Origin: Cheilinus undulatus
Lineage: Eukaryota; Chordata; Actinopteri; Labriformes; Labridae
Direction: 5' to 3'
Length of the DNA stretch: 64,000 bases
Assembly: GCF_018320785.1 (NCBI RefSeq)
Contig: NC_054876.1
Span: 22,342,212-22,406,211 of the forward strand
Part shown: positions 12,401 through 24,640 of the stretch, in pieces
How positions within the stretch are numbered: position 1 is the stretch's first letter
Layout of the letters: each line of letters opens with the position of its first letter
Notes under the pieces: generated by a model
Told to the model about the DNA's origin: nothing
The model's input: the letters and a program-made list of their open reading frames with translations, nothing else
The model's database searches: none
Translations under genes and position numbers: made by a program

Positions 12401-13570
12401 TCATATTAATGTACCCTGAAGATTAATGTTTAAGCAACCTCCAACTTTTTTGTCCTTGTTTTTGTACATTTGTAGTAAATCACAAGTTTAAACATACTGA
12501 GGGGCCCAAACAATGTCAAAGAGGACAACCAGGCTACAAATTCAGAGACCATGTAATTCCAAAAACACCTTCAAATGTAACAAGCTGCAAAGAACTACAC
12601 ATCCCAGCACCACCACTGGAATTTCCTTAGATTTTTACGTGACTTAAAATGGATTATATAAAATGTGCAGCCTCTTTTTCAGGTTATTTCAGTCCAGATC
12701 AAAGTGATAGACAGGTTGTCAGACACCTGTGAAACCAGGCTGATAACATATCTTAAAATGACGGGGCAGCTGCATGCATTCTCGGAATCATGTTTAGCTA
12801 ATGTTGAGCCACAGTGTAATTAGTGCCTGACTTTCATGGTTGCAGTTGTAGAAATGTGTTTAAATCAGACAGCTAGTGGCTACCATAACCTTTTTTTTTT
12901 TTTTTAAACCTTTTTGGATCTTTATTTTTTGCAGATTTGATAGCAAAATAGAGTAGATACTTCTTTCAGACTAATTAAAAAATGTCTTAATTTCATGAGT
13001 GTCCAAACCTTTTTCAACTGAGGGCCATAGGCAGCTCTGATAAGCCTGGCATTCAGTGTATTAAAGTATGCCAAACCAATTCAGTTTGGTTAAGATATGT
13101 TTGAAAATTTGAATTTTCTTAACCTCTGAGTCTTAAGCTATTTTTCAGCCATTTTGTCTCACCTGGACTTATTGTCTTAAAAAGCTTATAAAACATTGAC
13201 CATGTGGTGTAGAGGCAAGCTTTAAACACCCTTTTTTCAGGACAGCCTGGGCTTTCAGAATATGTGTGCTGCATTAATGTCACTCAAGTTTCTAAAAGTT
13301 ATGGGACTATAAAGAAAAAAGAAAAACTAAACAGATATCAAAAAAGTTTTCTAAGTGTGACACACAGCAAACATTTATGAGTAACAGGTTTTTTGTAAAA
13401 CAAACAAACAAACAAACAAAAAAGTGTTCTCCCATCTCTTGGGGACCACTGTGTGAAAAACGTAATCATTCTGTGAGAAAATGATCACATTTTTATTAAA
13501 AAAGGTCCTGCACTTCTTTGTTTTAGCTCTATTTGCGCTATTATTCAAAGCATTCCTGTCTGCAGTGACA
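9480..13570. other. Intergenic, no host gene seen
   Basis: About 4 kb with no conserved exon. It contains a possible hAT-type end at 11233 (CAGTGGTTCTCAAATGG), a T15 run near 12892, a repeat start resembling GTGTCCAAACCTTTTTCAAC at 13000, and a short CAAA tandem near 13402. None of the open frames here looks like a protein family. Confidence 0.45.
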
Positions 13571-13571
13571 C

Positions 13572-14389
13572 TAGCTGCGTTTACATGGACACTTCTAATC
13601 GGGTGAAACCCTCAACCTGATTAGAAATGCTGCATGTAAACACCTAAATCAACCCGATCAAGCCCCATCTGATTAAAAATCTAATGGGTTGCAGAGGGGT
13701 GGTCCACACCTTTTCACAACCTGATCAGAGGGAAAATTCTTCCATGTAAACACCTTCACCCGATTGATCTGACACTTTCTTTCTACACTTGCTCTTCGTC
13801 TTGACGTAACTGCCTGGTGATGTATTGTCGGGAGCCGTTCTTGCCAGCAGAAACAGGGCATTAGACCAACTCACTCAAACGGCGATAGTGGAGAAGCCAA
13901 GACTCAGGGGATGTCGGCCTCAATGGGGGAAGGAGAAATAACGGAGCAGCTCGACTTTATACCACTGGAAACCAATAGCAACAACCATAAATCATGTGAC
14001 CTGTGTGTCACATGATTTATGGTTGCTAGTGGTGACAACTGACTCGGTGGCCGCTGTTCCGATTAAAAATGCAGGTGGCCGAGTGGTTAAGGCACGCCCC
14101 ATGTACGCAGGCGACTAGGGTTCGAATCCAGCCTGAGGCTCTTTACCACATGTCTCTCCCCTGCTCTCGTCCCTGTTTCTCACTCTGTCCACTGTCCTCC
14201 TCTAGATCAAATAAAGGCACAAAAATGCCCAAAAAATAAACCTTAAAAACAAAAAAACAAACAAAAAAAAAAAAAAAAACGGGCACAGATAAATACCCGA
14301 TCACACACAATGTAAATGCTTGACCCAAAACATTTAATTGGGTTGATTTCAATCAGATTGTAATAAAAGTGTCCATGTAAATGTGACTA
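13572..14389. mobile_element. Non-autonomous TIR element with nested SINE
   Basis: The ends are inverted: TAGCTGCGTTTACATGGACA on the left, and the right end read in reverse is TAGTCACATTTACATGGACA. Sub-terminal copies of CGGGTGA and CTGATTAGA occur inside. It has no transposase frame and a tRNA-derived SINE sits within it. The superfamily is not determined. Confidence 0.75.
14071..14285 (+). mobile_element. tRNA-derived SINE
   Basis: The head has a tRNA-like A box (GGCCGAGTGGTTAAGG) and a perfect B box GGTTCGAATCC at 14119-14129, the internal RNA polymerase III promoter. The body (CACATGTCTCTCCCC; TCTGTCCACTGTCC) and the tail AATAAAGGCACAAAAATG end in an A-rich run. It lacks a proper acceptor stem fold, so I call it a SINE and not a tRNA gene. 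Confidence 0.85.
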
Positions 14390-17300
14390 CAAAGGGTCAC
14401 ATCATAGGCTTGCTATCTCTTTTTTCCATTATGAGCTATTCAGGCCATTCTCCTGCATGATGTAAGTGTGAAGACATGCACAGTTTGACAACCAATAGCA
14501 TGAATATAGAACAACCTGCTATTGGTTGTCACAACCTGTCACAACGCAGGCTAATACAGCGGATAGCATTAGCTGCTAGTTTCAGAAATGATCCAAAAAT
14601 GGATCAAAGAATGGATTAAAAATTGTTCAGTGTTGGAGTGACTTTAATCCTCAAAGACCATGGAAAGTCACCCAAGTTCCAGGCTTGCTAGAAAGGCATC
14701 CATTATGGCTGAAGGCATGGCTACTGGAATGGCAAAATGGAGATCTTCCAGAGGAAAAACTAAGTGGCTATGATTTTTGGTTCCAAAGATATTTAACTTT
14801 ATGCAACCTGTGTCTCTTCTTGTCATACAAAAATGATGGTCTTAGAGGATTAAAGAATAAAATAGCCTACATTAATGTTACTCAATGTGGGGGTTGGGAC
14901 TCCTCTGAGGGTCACTGGACACTGAAAGGGAGTTGACAGATGCCTTACAACAAAACAAAGCATATTCTAAAACGATTTCAAATGACATATTTTACCTTTT
15001 TTTTTTTTTTTTAATATAAGCAACAAATCAGTCAAATGTAAAATAAAACATGGTAATTTGGTGGGATTTATGCTGAAATCAAGGTAGTGTTTAAAAATTC
15101 CTTAAAATATAAGTCTGCACACAACTAATCTTCAGTGTGCATGGCTATGTTCAACAATGCTTCAACCACCTTCAGTGGGGTCCCGGTCTCTGGCTCTTTT
15201 ATTTTTGGGTTCATGGGCTGAAAAGGTTTAAAACCCCTGGCCATCATAGCTTCCCACTGATGACAGTTAAGATAATATGGCAATTATTGTTAAGAACTTA
15301 GAGGTGGCCAATCAGATCCAGGGGGGCCCTGGTCAGCCCTTGAATCACTGGATCCACCCCTGGTGAGGATGAGAATGATGCTCTGTTCTGCAGAGAGAGA
15401 AAACACTGATGCTCCATCTCCATATTCAGACACAAAACAAGAGCAAACGGCTTAAAACTGACAAACTTTATTGGGTCATTGGTTAAATGTTTAGCCTGAT
15501 TCACTTTATAAATTAGACTTTAAGAAGGAGCAGATAGCGAGCGAATGAGTGCGATTCTTGCAGCTGTAATGTCTTTACTCATCAGGGCATCATGAATTGA
15601 AATATCATTATTATTTTGTTTGGCAATGTTTATCATCTACTGTTAAATACTGTCTCAACAAAATTCTTCTATTTTTTAAAAGTATTAAACCAGAATCAAC
15701 TCTCAGTGTCAGAACTAAGAGGAACAAAACAGACAAGCACAATCTTCATGCTTTAATGCAAGCCATTTTATTTGGATTTAAAAATTTCCTGAGGACCAGT
15801 GAGTCACATTTGGCCCACAGACCATAATTTAGAAACCCCTGACATTTTGGCCTTTTTATGTCACATGCATCCAGAATCAACCTCTGCAAATCATAGATTT
15901 GGTTAAATGAGACAGGAAAGATGATCAGGTGAAAGCAAGTGTTATCTGTGTACTGTTATCATTGATAAGTCTTAGTTTTAATTTAATTCTCTTTAAAAGT
16001 ACACATTCAGTTCTTTGAAAGCATTATGAAATAGCTGAGTGATTGACAAGTCCTGAGGGTTTTGTTCAAAGCCGAGACATCTTGACTTAAAACTAGTCCA
16101 CATACACGTGAGACAGCTTGGAGCTATAAAAACCAGTTTTAGTGGACCTGCAGGTGAAGTCTGGTGCTTTTCTGGACATTCTTCACTGTGAGACTTGATG
16201 AGTTTTTCCTGAGGCTAAATTTTTTAAGAAGATGTAAACAAGCTATGAGCAAAACAAGTTCTCTATGATGAGCCGGTTCTTGTGAAACTTTGTGTTTTCA
16301 TAGTTTCTGTAAAAAGGGCAATAAATTTAGATAGGAGTGACATATGAAATGTTGAGAAGGTTTTCTTTACCGCTCTCCAGGACATCTGACCCAACACCGA
16401 TGGACTGATGCCCCTTAGGATTCACTGTCAGGTCAATTACAAACCCAAGCACCAGAGGTCATGACCTGACTCTGCTAGTGCAGGTCAGCTCTCTAGGTCA
16501 AGGTTCTACATTCACAGCTTTTATGTACAAAATTTCTGTATCAAGTTTGGTTGAGCCAATGTATAAAAGTAACATGACATATTTAGAAAATCGGTTTCAT
16601 TTTTCTTTCACCCAGCAGTGTTTTTAAGTCGATGCTGTGAGTTTGTCCAATCACAGGAAGCACTGATAATAGCACTGACCATAGTATTTATGTTAGTATA
16701 ATTTACACTCAGACATTAGTTTGTTTTCACAGCAACATTTCAGCAAAGTATGATAAATCAAGTTTTTTTCATTATAATTTAACCTTCATTTTACTGGGAA
16801 AACCTCAGTGAGATCAGAAATCCTTTCTTGAAGAGTATCCTGGGCTAAATCTAGCTCTTAATTTACAAATTAAGGCTCATTATTTTAGTACAGGACGACT
16901 CAAATAAACATACAAAAGCCTCATTGACAAAAGCAATATATTGGTTTGATTCAATAATAAAAAATGATGATGATGATAATAAGACTTCTTTGTCAGTCCT
17001 TCTCCCAAAATACCAAACAATCACCTTCATGCTTTAAAAGAAGAAATCACAATTCTCACAGGCCACTGTTCCTCCACCTTTCTGGTGACAAAAAGCATCA
17101 CCTGGAATGTATATTGAAATTTATGTGCTCCTTTTAATTGGTAGGTTCTTGTGCTTTAGTCTACACCTACAGGTACGCCTACAATAATTCAAACTTAAGT
17201 ACAGCACATCTTTTAAGGACAGGAGCAGACTACAGCTTTCATCACCTCTTCAGAAAGGGTGACTAGCTGCAATCTATTATCTCTCCATGACCTGTACACC

Positions 17301-17720
17301 TCCAGATCCATAGGCGGGCAGGTAGAATGCGGCCAACCCCTCTCATCCCACACACACACTCTGTAAAACCCTTCCCTAAGGCAAGAAGCTATGGTCCATC
17401 TGCCCTTCTTGGTTTACTATCTGATAACTGAGCAGTACTTCGCCTCTCGTCCAAACATCCTTTGGTTTGGAGGTATGACTGTTGTCATCAGTGCTCAGAT
17501 TTGGCCCCTAATGGGCAGAGATTGATATGGCAAGATTACCTTTTACCTTAAGTGCTGTACTTAGGTACAAATGAGTGATGCTTGTATTCAAGGTTATATG
17601 ATAGATAACTAAAACTAAAGAAATATGTAAAGCTACAATGTAAAAATCCTTTTAGTGAACTGAAAATAAAATAATGATTTGAAATAAAAGTATACCCAAA
17701 ATATACTTATTAAAATGTCA
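14390..17720. other. Intergenic, no host gene seen
   Basis: No recognisable exon. Phrases such as GGTTTAAAACCCCTGG (15227) and AGAAACCCCTGAC (15830) look like ends of hAT-type repeats, but no complete element could be delimited. Confidence 0.4.
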
Positions 17721-17723
17721 ATG

Positions 17724-18410
17724 TAAGGCTGGCCACACACTAGATGATTTTTTAAATCTGGAACAAATTTTAAACTGTGAGAGACCACAGACTTCAGGAC
17801 AATTTCCAAAGATTTCATCTTTAATCCTCTGAACGCACACACTAGACGACTCAGCCAGACTGCCAGATCACTGGAGACCACACACCTGCCGACCTGCCTA
17901 TGACCTCGTGTGATCACGTGTCTTCAGAAAAAAAACCAAAACACAGATATTTGTCGATACTGTTTCGCTGTCTCTCCACAACAGGCTGTCCTGGCATGCG
18001 TTACAGGTGAAGCAAAAATCATAATACAAGGGAAAGACTCGGGATGAAATCATGCCTGAAATTAAGTTAAAGTCGTGTTCATGGTTGTGAGTGGTGAAAG
18101 TACATATGATTTGGCTGTGATGCTACCCGGTCTGCTCGCTCTCATTGGTTGTTGTGGGTACTCCATCAGCAACACTACGACCTAGAATCGTAAATATCAA
18201 ACATGTTTGATATTTACGATTCAGGGTTTGGGAGGTTACGATGCGATTTGGAGCAGTAAATGAATTGTGTTGACACTCCACACATGCAGACTACTCAGAC
18301 AAATAATTGTTTGCGATGAGGCTCCAGTCGGTATATGCCCCACAATTGTTGGGGGAGTCAAATCTTGGCTAAAATCAGGCTTAAAACCCTGTAGTGTGTG
18401 GCCGGCCTTA
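17724..18410. mobile_element. Non-autonomous TIR element
   Basis: The left end TAAGGCTGGCCACACACTA matches the reverse of the right end (TAAGGCCGGCCACACACTA) with one mismatch over 19 bases. Internal sub-repeats CACACTAGACGACT and CACACTAGATGATT are visible. No transposase frame is present. A perfect 38-base palindrome lies at 18185-18222. Confidence 0.8.
18185..18222. repeat. Perfect 38-base palindrome
   Basis: The arm GAATCGTAAATATCAAACA is followed immediately by its exact reverse complement, with no loop. It lies inside the TIR element. Confidence 0.95.
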
Positions 18411-19159
18411 ACTGGTTAGAAAATCTTTAGTTCAGGTTTGTTGTATGACAGGCCACTGTGTTCTCAACTATCAGGCCAAATTTCAGTCATGAAAAACATC
18501 TCTAAGTTTATAAAATTAAGCCTCAAAATCTTGAAAAATGAGGCAGTAAAAGCTGCTCTAAAATGATGTGGGCGTCTGTTGAATTAGCTGAAGACACACT
18601 CACAAGAAACATGATCCTCTCGTTACCCATCAAGACTGATGATGTCATGGGCTTAAAGTTTTGCCCTGCTCAAAACCAAGCCATGAAAGAGGTGAAAAAC
18701 TTTCTAATGATCTAAACTAAAAAAATCAGTCACAGATTTTTTTTTTTCAATATTTACAGCGATTTTATTCCAACATATCTAGTGAGTTAAGACACAAATT
18801 TTGGATTTTACTTCACAGGGACGTTAAGTCTTTTGCACAGGCATACTGACTGACATACACCAAAGCATAGGTAGTGTAAAATGACCTGATTTAAGTGAAG
18901 AAGACATCACACAATGGTCATTTTAAGTCTTGAGTTGTTTTTAAACATCGCATTTGAATAAATAAAATGAAAAGTGAAAGGTAGTTCATTTAAATTTATA
19001 TTTAAATTGTATGGTTTTTACTTTTTCTGGTCCCTTTGGGTCTCACCCCTGAAAAGTATCTCATATTACTGAAAAAAATATAACTTACACTTAAACTCAT
19101 AAAATCTAAACTACAACTAAACATTTTTGCAAAATCTAAACCACATTAAACCAACAAAC

Positions 19160-19430
19160 AAACAACCATCCATCTTCTATTCCACTTATCCCGTTGGGGT
19201 TTGTACACCCTGGTCAATCACAGGGCTGACATATAGAGACAGACAATGCTCACATTCACACCTGCGGCCACAGAGTCACCAATTAACCTAACAAGCATAT
19301 CTTTGGTGGTGGGAGGAGGGAGGAGGAGGAGGTACAAAGAAAAGCCCTGACCGAAAAGTGAACCAGGAACCTTTTGCTGTGAGGCAGCTGCACTAACCCC
19401 AGCACCGTCATGCAGCCCCTCAAACAACAA
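19160..19430. repeat. Common fish dispersed repeat
   Basis: CATCCATCTTCTATTCCACT, then TATCCCGTTGGGGT and AGTCACCAATTAACCTAAC, are hallmark phrases of a repeat found throughout fish genomes. Class not assigned. Confidence 0.7.
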
Positions 19431-19589
19431 CAACAACAAAAACCCACTAAACTGAATTTAGAAACAAAAATGAAAACCTAATAAATACCATAAAAACTTA
19501 GGAAACCCCCCAAATATTGTAACCTTGCTTGTTCTTTACCTTAAGCCCAGTATTTCTTATCTTGCTAAGAATGAGCTCTGTAGTACACT

Positions 19590-19990
19590 TCATTCAGAAC
19601 CCCTTCGCTTTGTTTGATTTTCTCATGCTGCAGCCTGATTCTACAGTCAAAATAAAAACCTTTTTATTCTCATTAATATAAACTCAGTACCCCGTCATAA
19701 CAAAGTAAAAACTACATTTTAGAAGTTTTTGCAAATTTAAGAAAAATAAAAACTGAGAAATCGTACTGACATAAGTATTCAGGCCCCTCTCAAAAACACA
19801 TAAAAATTTAGCTCAGGTTCCTCCTGCTTCTCTGGATCTTTTCTGAGATGTTTCTACACCTAGATGGGAGTTCCCTGTGGAAAATTAAATTGGTTGGACA
19901 TGATTTGGAAAGGCACACAACTCTTTATACTGTAGAAGTTCTCTCAGATAGCAATGCATATCAGAGCAAAAACCAAGCCAACAGATTATT
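19590..19990 (+). mobile_element. Tc1-like transposon, 5' fragment
   Basis: The segment with CATAAGTATTCAGGCCCC, TTGGTTGGACATGATTTGG, AAAGGCACACAACTC and GCATATCAGAGCAAAAACCA follows the 5' inverted-repeat and leader region of a common fish Tc1 family. The transposase body is missing, so this is a truncated copy. Confidence 0.7.
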
Positions 19991-19999
19991 CCACATTTG

Positions 20000-21050
20000 A
20001 AAATAAGCAGTATTGACAGTGTTTAACTTCAAAATAAAATCTTACTAAATCTCAACTAAATCAACTTTAGACCAGATTTACAAAAATACTTTGAAATAAC
20101 AACATTAATTATAAAACCAACACATATAATCTTACTATAAATCTTAAACCACAATATTTCCATTTGATTTTTATTAACAATGTTGTTACAGGACTTTTAG
20201 TCTTGATTTAATGAATTAATGAATAAATAAATATTGTGAATACATGATGATCATGTGTCTAGAGCTCCAAAACAACATTCACACATGTCCCAACTGTACT
20301 GTTTGTGTTGGTGAAACTAAACTTTCAACTCCTGCTGCATGCACAGACATCTTAGGTATGTCAGCTATAAAACGTGAAAAGACATGGTTTCATTTGAAGA
20401 TTATTTTACAGTTTTATCTCAGTAAAACATTTTATAGCATGTGCACAGTTTGTCTGCATGTTACTGTTTGCTTTAATGACCCTCCACTATAGTTTTAAAT
20501 GATCAAAACACATTTTCCTGGCCTCAGGGATTCACAACAGGCATGTTTTTATGGTGTTTATAGGAAATGTCAGCTGAAGGAGGAAAGGAGTTATTAAGAC
20601 TGAGCCAACCCGAGCTTTTAAATCTATGGAAAGAGAAAAACATCCAAGTATACTATTAACGCTGACTTTCATATAAACTTAAATCTTCAAAAACATATGC
20701 GCAAGTAATTATTAAACTAAATCTAAAGCTGATGTACCTGTCAATAACCTGTTGCTTTATTTGTATTTTTAATGTAAATCTACGCAGCACAGTATGGCTT
20801 CACAGTTCTCTTATTTGGGCGCTTCATAGGGTGCTATTTTATATGTGCAGGAGTCTCTCTATATATAAGATTAGTCCGAATTTATACGTTTTTGGTATAG
20901 CTACAAACAGTGGCAAAATCGCTCTCATGATCTCGCTCACACATATAAACAGCATCACCAGCAAACACAACTAGCAGCTAAATAATAAGAAATATTCTGT
21001 CAGTTGGAGGTCCACACATAAGCCTATTTCCTGCTCATTTATTTCCTTAA
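20000..21050. other. Intergenic, no gene seen
   Basis: AT-rich, with open frames that have no family resemblance. No splice-flanked exon stands out. Confidence 0.4.
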
Positions 21051-21059
21051 TTATAAGGA

Positions 21060-21370
21060 AGGCATGCTAAATGTTAACCAATGTTACTACATAAGCCAGT
21101 GTAGTTAAGTTAGCTTCAGAAATGTGAGTTATAGCAAATGTAGCTAAAGCTAACATAGCTATATAGATAACGTACCTTCGTAGTTTACATTTTTGCTTGG
21201 CTTGTAAGCTTAGCTTTAGCAGGGTTAGCTACATAACTACATTACCTACATATCTATGTTAACTATTGCTAAGTTAGCTTTAGCAATGTGGGTTTTAGTG
21301 ACATAAGCTTTAGCAACGTCAGCTTTAGCAAATGTGATCTTTGGCAAATGTAGCTAAGCGAAGCAGCAAC
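21060..21370. repeat. Degenerate AGCTTTAGCAA-type minisatellite
   Basis: Many imperfect copies of TTAGCTTTAGCAAATGTAG-like units, in varied spacing, fill about 300 bases. The unit is rich in AGCTA and TAGC. Confidence 0.6.
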
Positions 21371-21509
21371 TGCTGAGGCTTTCTCACTTTACTCAGGTAA
21401 TGTGTTTTGTCAATTTAGTTAGAGATGTTCTCTCAATATGGTGAAGTAAGTTTTCAAACTAAATATCAGTACAAGATCTACTCATAGGTTACAAATAATT
21501 ACATGATTA

Positions 21510-22510
21510 CATTTGACAGGCTTGAAGCTGTGTCAGGTCAGGTATGGGAGTATATGTTGGCTCGACACTTTGCTGTGTCAACCCTGGGCCCTGGGCCAGA
21601 TCTATGTCACATCTCCTGGTGTCTTTCCAGCTGGTCTATCCATGATGCACACGGTTGTCCCCGAGGCCTGGTCTAACCCAATGGGTCCTGAGCACCCAGT
21701 ATGTGGTGAGCTGGATTAGAGAGCATGCAAGGTGCCAATAGAAGTGCAGCTGCTGCTTCTATATTCAGCAGCTGACCCTTGCCATCTCGCTCTCCTGAAC
21801 GTGTCAGCATTAGAAACTTGGTCTTGCCAACAATACTCAAAAAAATGCACTGAAGAGAAGTTGTCACAAAGTGGTAGTCAGCATCCAGGCCTCAAAAGAG
21901 TAGAGTATGACCGGGAGGACCAAGGACAGAAAGATAATCTCAGCCTCATATTTACCAGATCGTTGGAGTATGCTGCCAAGATAGGAGAGCTACTCTCACA
22001 GTTCACAGACACAGATTCAATGGCAGCATCCAAGGCATCCCCAATGCCTGGATCTGTGTTTTTAGCCCAGGATGCGCATAATTCAAACAGTTCAGCCTCC
22101 TCACTCAGCGATTTAAGAGCCCCTGCGAGGACATCAGCAGTTGCCACAGGGATCACAGCGTCATCAGCAAAGTCAAGATTGGTGATGTAGATATCACCAA
22201 ACAACACACCAGTTTTCTACCCGTTACTCTCCCTGTTATCCAGTCTATAAAGGAACTGAAGAGCGTAGGAGGCTAAGACGCACTCTTGTCTCACCCCAGA
22301 ATCTACTGGGAAGAAGTCAGAGATGGAGCCACCTCACTTCACAACACTCTCTGTACCAGAATATAGGGCAGACATTAGCTGGTTGAGTGCAAGTGGGGCA
22401 AAGTGGAGCTTGAATGCCTTCCAGAGGTCAACAGGCTACAAGTAACCCTCTATTGGATTCCTGAAAGTCCATAATGACGACTAAAAGTACCAGGATGTGG
22501 TCTACTAAAG
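21510..22510 (-). pseudogene. Non-LTR retrotransposon reverse transcriptase remnant
   Basis: Minus-strand translation contains ITNLDFADDAVIPV, in which FADD is the reverse transcriptase catalytic motif of LINE elements. It is followed by a downstream ASWAKNTDPG match to the family's SWAKTK motif. The frame is interrupted at about 21875, and only the 3' half of ORF2 is present. Confidence 0.75.
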
Positions 22511-23280
22511 ATTGATGCCATGTCTATATTGAATTGATTGAAAACAAGTATCAAAAGATTGACTTGCAACATTCAACTTAGTCACTACTTTAAAAAAGTT
22601 TTCTTAGCTTTAAATTTACTACATATGAATAACTTTTGGTGCTCTATTAAGGGGATTTGTTCAGAGGGAAACCTGTCCGTATAAGTAGTTTTTCATGTTG
22701 TGTATTCAGGAACATTCCAAAGCCCCGTATAGACTGACATAATAAAGGAGGTACTGTACACAATGTACAGAAAGTGGGAAATGTGAAGAGGGAGGGGGAA
22801 TCACAGCAGCTCATATTTACCTGAGGCTGTTAATCTACACAACCATGATGCACAACACACATGATCCTTTGAGATGTTTAGTTTCACTGTTAAACAGTCT
22901 TTTTTTGAGAACTTTACTTCTACTTTCCATTTCAGTCACAGTTATTATTCTCTCACACAATCATGACCTGTAGCATAAAGCACGTTTTTTATTAGGACGA
23001 GTGCTCCTCAGGGATTATGACAAACAGGTCTATGCACATAACAGTGTCCTGAAGATTCATTATTCACACCAGATTCAATCTACTCCCCTCACTCTATTTG
23101 TGTGTAATATCAGCACTCACATCATTAAGAGCTTCAATGTACTGTTTGATCAAAACAAAATGGTAAAGAAAGAAAGGAAGGTTACTGTAGTTACAAATCT
23201 ATCTAAACTAACAAGCTGGGCCAGAAGGGAAAAAAGTTGAACAAGATAAGTGAAAGGGAAAAGAAGCACACAGATAGTAC
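22510..23280. other. Intergenic, no gene seen
   Basis: No coding or repeat signature could be supported. Confidence 0.4.
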
Positions 23281-23284
23281 AGCA

Positions 23285-24640
23285 CGATTAAATAATTTGG
23301 CTTTTTGACCAAAAAAAAAAAAAAAAAAGATTTTTACAAAGTAATGCAAATTAAAATGAAAAAAATGTAACATAACATAAGTGATTGCACCAATATTCAC
23401 CCCCTTTAAAGTGACTGAACTAATTCTAAAGGGGCCCAACTATTTGGTGCCTTTAATCTCATAGTTAGTGAAATGGGGATTGCCTGAGTGCAGTGAATGT
23501 GCCTCAGGTGATTGTAGTATAAAGACACCTGTGTCTGGAAGGTCCAGTCACTGGTTAATCAGTATTCCTGGCTACCATTACACCATGAAGACAGCAGAAC
23601 ACTTCATGCAACTCAGAGAAAAAGTTTTTGAAAATTAAAAGTCAGGAGATGGATATAAAAACATTTCCAAAGGACTGAACAGCCCCCTGAGTTTAGTTAA
23701 ATCAATCATCAAGAAATGGAAGGAACATAGCAAATGTAATGCCTCGATCAGGCCGTTCTTACAAACTGAGACTAGTTAGAGAGGCCACAAAGATGCTTGA
23801 CTTCTCTGAAGGAGTTACAAGCTTCAGCAGCTGAGATTTGACAGACTCTGCATACAACTGTTGCCCCAGTTCTTCATCAGTCAAAGCTTTATGGAAGAGT
23901 AGCAAAGAGAAGGCCGCAGCTGAAGATAGCTCATTGCATTTTGACTTAAGGTGTGTGGGAGACTCCATGGTCAAGGGGGAAAAAGTTCTTTGGTCCGATG
24001 AGACAAAATGGTGCTTTTTGAAGCGTTGTGGTGGTGGCAGCATTATGCTGTAGGGATGCTTCTTGGCAGCCAGACATGGAAGACTTGGAATGATAGAGGG
24101 TGAAATGAATACAGAAAACAGAGGAAAACCTGTGGCTTGGGAGAAGATTTACTGCCCAGCAAGACAATCATGCAAAGCATACGGTGAAAACTCCACAGAA
24201 ATGGTTTAAAGACAACAAGGTTAGTGTTCTGGAGTGACTGGGTCAAAGCCCAGACCTCAACCCAATAGAGAATTTATGGCTGGATTTGAAAAGTTCTGTT
24301 CACACCTGATCCCTGTGTAAATTTGATGGAGCTTGAGCAGTTATGCAAAGAAAAATGGAGTAAAATGCAAGCCTGGTTGAGACCTATCCACACAGACTCA
24401 ATGTTGTGATTGCAGCTAAAGGTGCATCTACAGAGGTAATTTTTTATGCAGTCACTTATTTTACCACATATTTTGATTTAATTGACATTCCTTTGTAGAA
24501 TTCAGTTTTCACTTTGACATTAAGGAGTTTTTGTTTAAAAAAATAAAAGCCAAATTATATTGACCATGACTGATTATAAAATCAGTAAAAGGGTAAAACA
24601 TCTAAGGGGGTGAAAACCTTTTAAAGGCGCTGTACCCTTT
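23285..24640 (+). mobile_element. Tc1-like transposon, decayed copy
   Basis: Its right end (AAGGGGGTGAAAACC, TTGGCTTTTATTTT on the reverse) has a partner near 23300 (AATAATTTGGCTTTTTGACC). Transposase remnants appear on the plus strand: MKTAEHFMQL near 23586, a catalytic-region GGGSIML near 24040, and [11 protein letters not shown]-like sequence near 24255. Many stops are present. It is the same family as the copy at 45812. Confidence 0.75.

Noticed and set aside
14071-14142. A functional tRNA gene
   Set aside because: A and B boxes are good, but it lacks a foldable acceptor stem and runs into a SINE body and A-rich tail.
21878-22207. A 109-residue minus-strand protein as a new gene
   Set aside because: It contains the FADD motif and neighbouring features of a LINE reverse transcriptase fragment.
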